64,000 nt of DNA from Hymenolepis diminuta. Lineage: Eukaryota; Platyhelminthes; Cestoda; Cyclophyllidea; Hymenolepididae. Made by a program: the position numbers and the translations under genes. This document shows, piece by piece, positions 52,101 through 64,000 of the stretch. Below the pieces are notes generated by a model. That model searched no databases. It was not told the DNA's origin and saw nothing but the letters and a program-made list of their open reading frames with translations. How positions within the stretch are numbered: the stretch's first letter is position 1; the number at the start of each line of letters is the position of its first letter. Where the stretch lies: assembly GCA_900708905.1 (NCBI GenBank), contig CAADRB010000032.1, forward strand, positions 124,001 through 188,000, given 5' to 3'.

Positions 52101-53832
52101 ATTTTAGTCTCATTATAAAATTGGTATGAAGAATAAAACCGAAGCTTGAAGTCAAACGGCAAACAGTTAAATAACGGAGCACTTAGGGATAAGTCGAACT
52201 AAGTTAAGTTCTCACGCACAGAGAAAATTAATCCTTTTTTATTACCTTTTTACAATTAAGCTTAGGGTAACCGATTAGATTTAGGCTTAAGACTATCTTA
52301 TCCAATGCGCACAAAGTGGAACCCATCCTAAAATTCATGTGGGGAATTTTTATTTAATGAAGAACACCATCAAGCAAATACGCGACCATTTTTGTTAATT
52401 TTCTGAACCTTCACATAAATTTCTGTCTCAAAATGAAATTAGCGTACCATCTCATTTATGTTAGTTGTTATGCTCAACTTAAAATAAAGCCAACTTTAAG
52501 AGTTTGATAAAAATAGCTTGTTATTTTGCTAAAGTGGCTGTCAAATTAATTCATAGTTATTATTTGCCAAAATTTTTGAATGGGAAAAAGAAACGGATTT
52601 ACCTGAATATTAAGTTTCTTAGTGTATACTAGACGGTCATTAATAATGAGAAGACATTAGTTGACTAATTATGGCAAAATGGCAAGGAATTTGCAAATAT
52701 TAGTTATGAATGTTTGACTTGGGTGAATTCCACTTATCCCAGCTATGTTACAGTTATAAAAGCCAGCACAAACTGCTTGTGTCATGAACATGAGAAGACA
52801 CAAAGGTATCTGGCATAGATGGACTTAACCATTTTAAGTAATCAAAGGGGTAATAAATTCCTCAAAACTTAAACCCTGAGAATTTAAACGAAAGAAAAGT
52901 TAAAGATCTCCTTCTCTTTATTTCTACCCGTTTATCTCCTTTTAAAACATGTTGTGCTTTTTTTACTATTCCATTTTTTCAGAGACTTTCCTAAAATGAA
53001 AGCCATGGGAAAAAAACATTTAAAATCACGAAGACGATTGGCAGAATTCAAATATTAATGTTCAAATATCTGAGCTATTTCAAAATATTTCAAAAGTTAT
53101 TTCATTAATTTTGCATCACTTTCAGTTTTCATCACAAAACTGCTAAAATATTTAAAATTTCTAGACCGTAAAATTCGATTATTAATTTATCCTATTTAGA
53201 AGTGTTGCATCAATTATCGATTAATATATAACCAATGATGCATTTTTCATTTACCCAATTTTGATTTGTTACAATAACATGAGCCAAATAAGTAACATTT
53301 TGCCAATTAAATCTGAACTAATTTTATTAGTATAACAATATTTTATTCAAGAAGTAACCTATCTGGGTCTATTAAATACTTTCAGAAGTAACTTTATGAT
53401 TTAGAAACTGCCAAAAGCATGTTAGAAAACAGCAAGACAAAACTCTAAACAATATTTTTAAACCAAATTATTTATTCTACCCCTTTTTTAGTAATAAAGT
53501 TCATATAGAAATCTGTAATGGTTCCCCATTTTGGCTGTTTTCTTCAAACTGATTAAAAGTACATTTTGGACTCCATGACACAAATGCCTAAGAGAGATAT
53601 TTGCAAAGATAGGCGTGCTGACGTCCATGTAATGCATTCAATGATGCAATTGATCCCGAACATTTAAATTGCTGAATTCTCTATGGCTGATGATTTGACG
53701 CATTTACCTCCCAACTGTCATCCTCTCGGACGCCATTCCCTCGTATTGTCTAACTATCTCCTATTTATTCAAAAGTGCATTTTTTCCACCTAGTTAAACA
53801 ACTATGTGCACATTCACGCTCTCATATAGGCA

Positions 53833-53950
53833 GTCTCTATCTCTCTCAACATCTCTAAGCTTTCTCCCTGTTCTCAATAATGCCTTTGAAACAGCGGTCT
53901 TTTCTCTATTCCGCTGTCGTAGTGAGAATTGATAAAAGAAGGATAGTCAA
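53833..53950 (+). repeat. CT-rich dispersed repeat, copy D
   Basis: Partner of 33262-33390. Shared blocks in the same order include ATCTCTCTCAAC, TTCTCAATAA, TTCTCTATTC and CTGTCGTAGTGA. The flanks diverge on both sides. Confidence 0.6.
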
Positions 53951-56900
53951 GAAAAACGAAATTCCATAGATGCTAGCCCATACTGTTAAAAAATTATAAA
54001 AAATAATTTTTTCTCTATTATTTGAAAAGGCCAAGGAAAATTTGTCCAGCTGAATAAAACAAACGCACTCAATGCATTATCATTTTGTATTAATCAAGCT
54101 TCACATGTCTCTAATGAGTAGCAACAAATTTCACTCTTTTGTAAAACTCCTTTAATTACACAAGGGATTTGAGATCTTCAAGACCAACTGATTATCCCCT
54201 TGAGGAATGTTGAAATTCCCCTGCTTTTATGTATCTTCATTGTAGAGACCAGATATTCAATTGTTTTGCATTTCTATCTTAATTACTTTCAGATGCAAAT
54301 GGTATTCCAGTTCAGCAAAGTCATATTTAAAAAAGAGTCTTAATCCACCTAATCGTTGTCAATCTGATAATTCACCAACCTAAATGCCCGTCAATAATGC
54401 GGATAGAAGTGATACGATCTTCGAATTTTACCTCGAACAATATGTAATTTTGGGCCTTAGTTCATAAAGAGTAATAAATTAATATTGAATGGAAAATTAA
54501 TAAACCAAAATGTACATCCTTAATAACCCCGAAGGCGGAAAGGACAAATAACTCCAACGAAATAATTACCTTTCAAAAATAATTTTTTCATATTTCACAT
54601 TGTTTATGCTTCTGTAAATTCAACTTTTAAGACTATTATGTCATAATCGTATTTCAGTGCCAACACTAACTACCAATTTTAGTTATTATATGGTTTAAAA
54701 AAGGTAACATTTTTCATACGGAACCTTCCTGGCAAGCTATGGATGTTGGTAGATCGTTTCTTTGTTTCTCATGGTATGGCTAAGAAGCTATACATCTGAA
54801 GAGGGAGTATAGGGAAATAGAAGTGAGAGTAGGGGAATCAGGAGAATCCTACTTCATCTGAATTCCAGAATCATTGATTGGATTGCTTTATCTACAACTG
54901 TCTATCGTAGGGTGGATGGTATTAGAGTACAGACTTTGGAGAGTACTGTACAAAAATGATTGGGATAGTGTAGCAGGATGCAAATGAATTTTATAATCGG
55001 AGCAGAAAAAATTCCTCTGAGAAATCTTGCAACACAATTACAAAAGGAGGAAGATAAAATCTATGGGCAGGTCTTCAAGGCAAAGCAAAATACTTTTTCT
55101 GATTTCAGATAAGTAAACAAATCTGTGTAATAATTGACTCGAGTGAAATGGTTAAGAATTGAAGAATCAAACTTGATTTTTAGAGAGTCTTTAATTATAT
55201 TTAAGAAATTTGCCTTGGAGACGTAGCAAAAATCCCTTTTAAAATTTAAGTTACTGGAATAAACTCATTCATAATTTAATCATGTTATAAGAAATGTATT
55301 CCACTGAGGTTTAAAATAATGATCCATAACTCAGTCTGGGAACATTTCTACATTAGAATATGATTTTCTTTTATGATTAGCAAAGTTTACTATAGGGCGA
55401 ATATAAAACTTATCCGGCAACGAATTTTGCACCTCATTTTTATGAAACGCAATACAACAAATGCTAATACCAATTTAATTCCTTGGGACTAAACAAAAAC
55501 TCACGGTATTTGCTTTTAAGAGACAACATTTAATACTTATATTAAGGTTAAATCCAATTTTTTATAATTGCACCATAAGTTTTGAATATATTAAGCTCAA
55601 TGGATCAAAAAAAGTGATCTTTTGATGTTCATATTACACATAATCAGGACATAGAAAGGCATAATTTTAAATATTAGAATTACCGAATGGAAATAAGGGA
55701 GAATACATGGAAGTTCTTTGAATAGAAGGGATATTCATCTTTTTCTTCAGAACACTCGAGAGGTTTATTTGTGCTGAAGAATCGCTTTAAGGCAATTAAG
55801 GAATAGTTTCATCGATCTTCATGAAAGAAGATTCGATTCCACTTGTAATTTCATGGACACAATAGCGTTGTAATATTTTTAATGTCAAAAGGAAGGTAAT
55901 ACCTGATATTGCTCGAATTTAGACAGTGGGTATTAACACCACTACAATTTTCATTTTAGCAGAGCATTTAGCTTATATAAGGGAAGATATACAGCTTTGA
56001 AGCCGGCTCGCAATTGTTAAATCATTAAATTTAAGACAAAGAACTACATATAATCGAAGTTCTTATAAAAAAATGACGAGATTTTTCCCTAAATTGTGCA
56101 TTATATTCGTAATTAAGTACAGAATGCAAAGAACAAAACTTAACAGGATTAAAAGCCGTTACACGGGTAATTGTGACAAGCTAACCATAATTTCTGTGTC
56201 CTCTAAATAGGATCATTTTTCATGTTCGAAATAAGCAAATGTATTCCCCTTTAATATAAAGCAAACGAGAGCTGGGTCACACCGAGTGTTTATCTAATAT
56301 GATATAAAACCATCATGGGGCCTTCGGTTGCGGACATTTGAAGGAGGTGGATGGGGATCCGTTTTAGACACGTATTTTAGTCAAAAGGAACGGAGGTAGC
56401 ACGCATTTGACCGTAGCTATGATCAAGTCATGTATAGACTACTAACACTATAATAAATTGACACATTTTGCTAAGATATGATCTAGATTAACGTCTTTGT
56501 GGATGGTCACGATCTGGATCGTAAAAAGAAAAAAATGACGTGAACAAAAACTTATAAATATCAGAGTGTGTGAGTACGGAAGATATAAATAAGAGGATGT
56601 GATATAAATTAAATGTCTAAGAGAACGCGTGAATAAACAATAAAAGTTTGAAAAGGAAAGTTTTTAATATTTTAAATAATCTTTGACCGCGCAACTAACT
56701 ATATCTAGGGCTTAAAAATTTGTGGAGGTACCTAATAGAAGGGGAATGTTTATTGTCAATGCGCACTTCTAGAAAGTTGCTTTAGCTATTCAAACTTCAC
56801 TTGATCACATTTGCGATTACCAAATTTATAATTCTGCTGCAGTGAAATCCGCATCAAATCTCTGCAAACCATCTCTAATTAATGATTTGCTTGCGGATAA

Positions 56901-58705
56901 ATGAAACGCTTCAAAGAAAATGCCTCCCATGGTTGAATGGTTTTCCAAAATGGGAAATTTGTAATATTTTGCAATATTTTCTCCGCGTATTTTTACAATA
57001 AAATCTAAAAACAAACGAAATATTAACTAATAATACATAATACACAGGTGGAAACACGCGCGGGTATTAAACGTTTTTTTAAATTTAAGCATATTTTACA
57101 TTGAAAATACGGTTTCGAATTATGAAAGCATGTTTAAAAGAACTGTATTTGACAAATAAACTGAAAGGAAATCTCAAACTACTTTATTTACTTTTATAAG
57201 ATCAGATTTTGAGTGATGAAGCATTGATCATGTTCAGATGGTCACATGGGAAATAATATAGAGAATGGTCAATCAGATGGAGAGCTTCTTCCAGCTCTTC
57301 TGAGGATGAGTTAGACCATTGACATACTTCTCTCTGTAATTTTTCAATACATATATAAAATAAAAAAATGAAGAGCAAAAATACGACTCCTTGAAACTAT
57401 TTTGATGAAATTAATGTTATTTTAGTCACAGTATCGAAAGTTGAAGTTTATTTTTTTAGTTAGAAAGCGAATGAGGATGACATTTTGCGTTGGTCATCCG
57501 TCAATTTAAAGTCTTCAGTAGACACACGGTGGTTTATCTCTTATCCATCTTCACTTATTGTAAATAAAAAGAATTTGGTTCAGTTTCTTTGTTCGAAACA
57601 GGGCACGACAACCATAGTTGCTAACTCCAGGTTTTGAGACATTCACTCAACAGATTTGGCTTTCATTTGCAGGGCAAAATGCAGGAAGACGACACCTGCC
57701 TAGATTTGTTTACTTAGGTCTTTTAAGTTAAACAGAGTAAGCGAAACTGAGAATATTTTACTCCATGGGTGTTACGACGAATCCGATATAGTAGCATACT
57801 ACTCACATTTGTAAAACACCACTATCAACAACCTGAGTGAAATAAAAACGGGAAGGCCGTTAAATGTTGCCCAAATAATGACGAGCAGGTTTACTTGACA
57901 GTAGGAGACACTGGTTAGTGCAAATAATTTTCAAGAGGCTTCAGAAAATTTTTGGAAGTTACTAAAGCAGAACATAAATAAATATTATTTGCCAGTTAAC
58001 TTGTACTTTGAGAAATAACCGAATTTATAAATGTTTTGAAACAAATTGCAGAATTTTGATAACTAATAGTGCTCAAATGCTTCAACTTCTGAAATGAAGC
58101 TGAAAAGCTACATTTTATTATTTGAATTTACAACTTACAATTTCTGCTCTTGTAACAATCTTGACGATCTACTGATACATGAATATGGTATTCGATCAAT
58201 CTTCATTTTATCATGGTATTGCAATCCACATTTAATTTTAGTAGCAACACTTTCTATTTCTTATAAAAGAGATATTTAAAGCCCAACGAGTATATTAAAC
58301 ACTTTTCCAAGTGAATGAGAGGGAACTATTTGTTCACTTACACACTAATCGAGTGATTATGTTTCTTGTTTACAACCGCTTTTTAGTTGGTAAGCTGCGA
58401 AAGGGCATAGAGTTGTACTTTGCAAGTGCCTTAATTATTAATATTCCCACCAAAAAATAGGCAAATGAATCATTATGAATACATTTCGCCATCAACCTTA
58501 AATCATATTTCAGTTTTTATTACCAAATCTAAATTCAATCAACTTGGTCTCATGTTTTGACTGGGCTCTGGAATATTCATATGCCTAGTAGTCTTGAGTT
58601 TAAACATCATCTTCTTCAGTAATTTTATATTAGTCATTCCTGACAGATGAAATAGAAGAGGAATTAAAAATATCAGTCATATATTACCCTCGATCATTGG
58701 TTTTG

Positions 58706-58726
58706 CCTTTAACCTTTAACCTTTAA
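58706..58726. repeat. (CCTTTAA)3 tandem repeat
   Basis: Three perfect 7-bp units. It is not the animal telomere unit (TTAGGG) and is too short to interpret. Confidence 0.85.
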
Positions 58727-59893
58727 GTACGACTCCTTTTATACTTCATGAAAATCGGTGCCTAATGGATTGTCTATAGTTAGGAAAGAGTACAGAAGTA
58801 ATCCACTAATTAATTTAAAGCAAATTTTCTGATCATAAAGTGTCAAAACATAGAACTTTTGAATTTATTCTTATGAGGAAGAAAGGTATATCATAACTTA
58901 TTTCCCTCTTTTCCCTTTTTTTCGCTGTAACTAAAAGAGCTCTATCCTTCCATAATGCAACATGCGTTTCCTTATATTTCTGTAAAATTATTTAAAACAA
59001 AATACAGAAAATTTCCCGACAATACTAATACTAACCTGGGTTTTTAATTTTCATTGGAAGTATTAAAAATGCGTACCTTCGGGATCGGATCACTTCAATT
59101 TTCAACCCTTGAAGCTGATAGTTATGCAAATAAATTTTGGTTTGTATTTAAATAATTCTGATTTTGTAAATCATATCTTTGTATAAGTCATGAGGAGGGG
59201 ACTGGATAATAAAAAGGACCAATTTTAAATTAATCTAATTAGAGGAATTTTGTGCTGACATTTCCGATAAAATTATCTCATTATTGAATACAAGAAAAAA
59301 CTCTAATAACACTTAAAGCATATTCTGGAAATATATTTTATTGGTCCCATTGAATGGAATTATTTAAAATAGTTATATTTGAGCACTTGTGTAACTTGAA
59401 TATATTAAATTCATCGTACCATCTCTGTCCAATAGCACCTACAGATCGATTATTGATTTTCAATCGCCTTGCTTTGTTAGGATTCTCGGCGTTTCTACCA
59501 ATTGCTTTACTTTCAGCGTGGGGGCTTTGTTCCTTCTCTTTTCGTACTGTTTTACAATTCAAATTAGTCGCCAAACAATCCTTGATGTCCTGATGCTCAG
59601 GGAAAGACTTACCTACTGGTTGGTCTCTAGATTTGAAAGGAGATATTCTTTTCCTTTTCAGCCGTCTCATTTTGGTGATCCTTGCCTCCAAAATCAAATT
59701 TCAAATATACATTTCATTAGACTAGTGAAGTTTTAAATAATTTTAAAATATCTAGTTTGTTACTGACATAAATTTATATTTAAAACTCGTTCCGAATATA
59801 ATTGCTAAAGTAACGTTTTATCCTGGGGAAATGAACTAATGTGTTAATATACAGTTTAATAAATGAAACAATATATTTGTGGACTAAATATAC

Positions 59894-59913
59894 ATATATA
59901 TATATATATATAT
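59894..59913. repeat. (AT)10 microsatellite
   Basis: Uninterrupted AT run of 20 bp flanked by TAC on the left and GTA on the right, making a longer palindrome. Confidence 0.85.
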
Positions 59914-62188
59914 GTAACACTCGTAAATAAAATGAAAATATTATACTTTAATTCCATTTATTTATTTTTTAATCGGTTTTGTTCTATTTTTTCTTTGTTT
60001 CCACACTTTTAATAAATACTTTAGATTTGGTCTAACAATAATAAAAAATAAGTAAAATCCAATTTGAAAATAATTTTTTATTTTCTTTTTTTGAAATATT
60101 AATCTAAAATACGTTTTTGCATGGTACAAAAGCTTTTATTCGCATATCTTGGATCCGCTTACGCACCTCTTCCTCTTCCACACTCTCGTTTAATTCCTTG
60201 CAAACTAATCTGTACATTATGAGCGCCATAACGGAGAGGTTAGTATATATAAATGCGCGATCATTTATGACCGATCGCAAAAATATTGAAAATGAAAGCA
60301 CTTTATCTCCGCGCTTAAAGGCTGTTCTTGTAATTTATTAGCATTGAGTGTCGCATCAAAAATGGAAAAATTATTAACGTAAAGAATGAATAAAGTAATA
60401 GCTTCACACGACCAAATTAAGGAATGAGCGAATGACATGGCACAGAGAAACGTGTGCGGAATATTTTAATTAATAAATGAGATATAACCATTAAACGAAT
60501 TTAACTGATTCCTTGCTAGTTTCTAATCGCTGATTAACAAATATTACTGATTAGGCCAATAAACTAATGTAAATAACCTACTGATTATCTTCTGATAAAC
60601 AAAAGACTGAAATATATACAGACGTATATAGAAAAGCGTATCCTAGTATTGGTTTGAGGAACATTTTTGGTACGTGGTTAGCACTTGCTATTCCTATCTT
60701 ATCAGGAAAACCTGGAATGGCATATGCTCCATTCCAGAACCGCTAATAGCAAATAAATGCGTCTACTAGTTTTAGCAGAGAGACTAATAAGAGAAGGTGA
60801 ATTACTTGTAAATTTATTTTTTTTGAACCTAAGTTGAATTTCAAGGGACTTTTTAAAATGAAAGACCGCAGCAAAAAATTATCATCGAAAATTCAAGTCT
60901 AGGGACTTCTTTCATTGTTTAACCGTTCAATGTATTATTAGTCATATTGACAAATATTCATACTTTCTAGACCAGTGGGAATGAGAGTCTTGAAAAAATT
61001 CCATATCCGGAATCTAGCGGTATCCTACAATAGTAAATCATTTTCAGACACAAGGTATGGTTCAACATATCGTTAATGTGTGTATAATAGTTTTGTTTCG
61101 AAAATTTTTAAACAAAACTAGATTATTAAACGGAAATAACACGAACCTAGCGGCAACGTCACAAAAAGCGCCTGCAGTTGCAGTAAATATAATTGTTTGG
61201 TTCTTTGAAAAAAAAAACAGTTTCCTTTTAGCCATGGACTATGCAGCTCAGATAATACTTTACCTGTTAGTTATTACCAACTTATTTAAAACTTTAGCAG
61301 ATGGTAACATTATAGGTTGGATAGACTGATCTTACTGTATTATTGTCTAGCAACAAGGCTTGGATCGTTTTGCTGTTCATCGTTTTGCTATTGAAATTGC
61401 ATAACTTTAAATGATATTTATACTATTCTTAGCCAACTTTACCATTTGCATATCTATCTCTAAAGTCGGAAGAGGGAATAAATAATATTTAGATTCAAAC
61501 TCATTCTCCTACTTTACAGCAGTGATTGGCTTTTCACAGTTTCTAGCTTAACGTTCAGTCTCTATTGAATTTGCTTGCATATTTGTGCATTTAAACCCAC
61601 AAGGAGAACACAAAAATACTTTTCTTTTACACTAATTAGAAGCTTCTAATGTTTCTATTGGTAATATTACCCTACAAACTACTGATGGGAAGGAGCAGAA
61701 CAATCACTCGAATACGCACCCAAAAAACGAAAAAGTCCACAAAGAAGGAATATGGAGCCAACAGAAAAAACTTCAAGCGAACCAAATAAAAATGCTTTAC
61801 AAGGAAAGAGAAATTCCTTATTCTTTGTTGGTTGGGCTCCAACAATGTGGTTGTATTAAATAGATACAATGTCGACTTATTACTGACATTTGACATAAAT
61901 TTTTATTTTTAGCAGTATCAGTTGATACTAGTTAAGGTGCCTATAGCATATAACTGTTTAGCAAATTTCGAATGATATATTTAAAGTCCAGTGATGATAA
62001 ATTCAATTATTACAATTTCTTGATATCGGCTTGAGCAAACACAGTTTATGGAGGTCTGCTAACTTCCAATCATTTGAAGTGAAAACGAAATAAAGCGGCC
62101 AGACCGATCCTTCTTGATTAAATAATACAGGTCAATAGGCGTCGAACATCGTGGATAAGCCTTTGTTGCAACTCAAGGGCCGAATGGC

Positions 62189-62247
62189 GAAATTTTTATT
62201 TTGGAATGTGAACTGTCCATTTAGTAAACATTGTACTACTCGAATCC
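62189..62247 (+). repeat. Dispersed repeat, copy B (partner at 3331-3389)
   Basis: Gap-free 59-bp match to copy A at about 50 of 59 positions. It lies 225 bp left of the mellifera-like mariner, outside its terminal repeats, so it is not part of that element. Confidence 0.7.
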
Positions 62248-62474
62248 AAAAATCAAATGAAGTATGACTCTCTGATACCTTGACGTCGCTCTCTGTATCT
62301 TTTTCATCCTCTCTCTTATAGTATATTCGCTACATAAAGTAAATTCGTTCAACATACCGTATCAGCTACAATTTATTATGCATCAGCTCATTATTCGATG
62401 GAATCTTGTGACAATTCGATTTAGTTTTGATCAATTTTATTTCGAGGTATTGCGGTTAATCTCATACTATTTTC

Positions 62475-62493
62475 AGGTTGTAACAGAAGTTCT
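62475..62493. repeat. Left terminal inverted repeat of the mellifera-like mariner
   Basis: 19 bp, AGGTTGTAACAGAAGTTCT, identical to the reverse complement of 63727-63745. Confidence 0.93.
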
Positions 62494-62545
62494 CTCCTAT
62501 TTTAAATTTGCTTTGAAATGAAAATTTTGTCAAAAATACATTTAT

Positions 62546-63567
62546 TTAGTGTTTAACATAGTCACCATTATTATTCATTATATCTTCCCATCTTGTCATA
62601 AACGTTCTCATTCCTTCTTCAGAGAATTAAGCCAGCTTGGACTCAAAAAACAACTTGCTTCAATCCGACCTCTTCTATTGAAGTAGGCCTTTGTTCTATT
62701 AAATGATTCTGCAAGCTTCTGAAAAGATGAAAATCGATTGGCGCAAGAGAAGATCGGGAGAATATGGTGGGTGATGCATAACTTCTCAGTCAATTTCTTC
62801 AACGAAATTTTTGGTTGCTCTTGAAGTGTGGGGTTCGGCATTGTCATGGTGCAGAATCACTCCTTTTTCGATTAATCAAAGAAGGGCGTTTTTCCTGTCG
62901 TTAACTCCTTTTAAACGAATTGGCTGCTGTCGGTAAACTTACGATGTTGTTGATTAAATATCACTCATTATTTCATAATAAATAATTCCCTTCAAATCGC
63001 ACCATATACACAAAAGAATTTTTTCAGGTGCAGTCCGCTTCACAGTTGTGAAATTGGCTTTGAACCACAACTCAGCCACTGTCCTTTGCGCTTAACATTG
63101 TTGTAAGGAATCTACTTCTCGTCGTCAGTTATGATTCGGTCTAAAAAGGTGCCTGAAGTTCACGAGAACGCAGTGAAACACAACAGGTCACACGCTGTTG
63201 CTTGTCGATTTCTAACAAATTCCATTTCCCATGTGGGACCCGTTTGCAAACCTTTGAGACTTTGCCAAGTCTTTTCATTTCCCTATGTATGTATGTTGAT
63301 TTTGCTCGGTTTTCTAGTAGTGCAGATTGGATTTTCATCAATGGCAACTTGCGATTGCTCAGATTTGAGTTTTTTGAGCATCCTGCTTTCGGTTCATCTT
63401 TCAGGCTGAAGTCATCCTTTTTGAAACGTGAAAGCCACCTTCTGCAGTCTTTTCACTCACAACATCATTTTCATAAATGTCTGAGTGTTTTTGCTGATGA
63501 GCTTGGCGTACTTCCTTTATGAAATTCAAACAGTAAAATACGCCTGATATGCCCTTTATTTGGAGTC
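62546..63567 (-). pseudogene. Mariner transposase pseudogene (mellifera-like, D,D34D)
   Basis: Read on the minus strand. The N-terminal part includes HIRRILLFEFHKGS and RRWLSRFKKDDFSLKDEP (DNA-binding region), then LGKVSKVCKRVPHGKW. The catalytic core follows: LDRIITDDEK with the first aspartate, ILLCIWCDLKGIIYYEIM, NRKGVILHHDNAEPHTSR with the second, and HHPPYSPDL then APIDFHLFRSLQNHL with the third. The second and third aspartates are 34 residues apart once a one-base slip is ignored. It ends NNNGDYVKH before TAA at 62546-62548. Breaks include a stop replacing Trp after TDDEK, a stop replacing Trp before EVMHH, and frameshifts near PYSPDL and elsewhere. It is inactive. Confidence 0.9.
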
Positions 63568-63726
63568 ACATTAGGGCTAGAAATAGTTGTTAATAAGGAT
63601 AATTATCACACAATCTGTTTGAAGAAAGAAGAAATAATATTTTATTAATTACCAATGATGAGCATTCAACATTAACAAGCTAAATTGAAGTAATCGTGCT
63701 CTAAACACGCAGGTCAAAAATTGGAC

Positions 63727-63745
63727 AGAACTTCTGTTACAACCT
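63727..63745. repeat. Right terminal inverted repeat of the mellifera-like mariner
   Basis: Exact reverse complement of 62475-62493 over 19 bp. Confidence 0.93.
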
Positions 63746-64000
63746 CATAAGTGACCGGCGTACTGGCGTAAAGTACCATACCATAAATAAACAGCATGTA
63801 CTTTTGCAGTGCTTCTCAGATCATCTAAGCTGATAACCAACATGAGCTAACACCAAATTTTTTGTTATAACTGTGTCATAAATGTCTTCAAATTTGAAAT
63901 CATTTCAATCTATTGTGGGAGAATAAATTCTTTCCGTTTATAAATTGGCACGCGTAAACAGCTTAAAATAGCTGAAAAGGTTTAAAGACTCATTGCAATA

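Larger units (their letters stand above)
43427..62188. other. Gene-poor AT-rich region
   Basis: About 18.8 kb with no gene I can recognise on either strand. It holds CT-rich repeat copies (44990-45180 and 53833-53950), a purine-rich patch at 43920-44110, a perfect hairpin at 49073-49105 and short simple repeats. A few minus-strand frames with splice-like borders are discussed as findings. They are of a length expected by chance at this AT content. Confidence 0.5.
62473..63747 (-). mobile_element. Degenerate mellifera-like mariner element with intact terminal inverted repeats
   Basis: The terminal repeats are AGGTTGTAACAGAAGTTCT at 62475-62493 and its exact reverse complement at 63727-63745. 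The similarity continues to about 28 bp with two mismatches. Counting the two flanking bases, the element is 1275 bp, the usual mariner size. The outer dinucleotide is TA on the right (in reverse complement) and TT on the left, consistent with one mutated TA target duplication. The interior encodes a broken minus-strand transposase of a different subfamily from the copy at 11841-13073. Confidence 0.92.

Noticed and set aside
1..64000. CRISPR arrays, bacterial operons, rRNA genes
   Set aside because: No regularly spaced direct repeats, no rRNA-like sequence; gene structure is eukaryotic throughout.

Overview
The window is AT-rich nuclear DNA of an invertebrate animal. Its genes are split by GT-AG spliceosomal introns, it carries two unrelated mariner transposons, and a 271-base run of N marks an assembly gap. 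Three introns of 37, 42 and 46 bp at the 5' end of one gene, followed by introns of 1.4 to 11.9 kb, would suit a helminth, most plausibly a flatworm; I cannot fix the clade from sequence alone.

Left third (1-31.9 kb), plus strand, two genes head to tail. The first (248-4665, 5' end outside the window) is the C-terminal 308 residues of an acidic nuclear-type protein in six visible exons. Each of its last five exons carries a short hydrophobic motif, mostly behind a basic cluster and followed by acid, that resembles a SUMO-interacting motif. The second (5827-31759) is a complete eight-exon F-box/WD40 gene of 462 codons; the frame stays open across all seven inferred introns. It is probably a substrate receptor of an SCF ubiquitin ligase. 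Its fifth intron holds a dead irritans-type mariner (about 11841-13073), interrupted by the assembly gap.

Middle (31.9-43.5 kb): mostly non-coding AT-rich DNA with diverged CT-rich repeats, then a single-exon casein kinase 1-like gene on the minus strand (42418-43371) with all kinase motifs intact. It looks like a retrogene or a member of a lineage-specific CK1 expansion.

Right part (43.5-64 kb): a gene-poor stretch with simple repeats, a perfect 12-bp hairpin and further copies of the CT-rich repeats. It ends in a second dead mariner, of mellifera-like type (62473-63747), whose 19-bp terminal inverted repeats are still identical.

The two plus-strand genes may both touch the ubiquitin/SUMO system, but nothing here shows that they act together. 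In DNA this AT-rich, open frames of 60-120 codons are expected by chance, so most short frames were left out.
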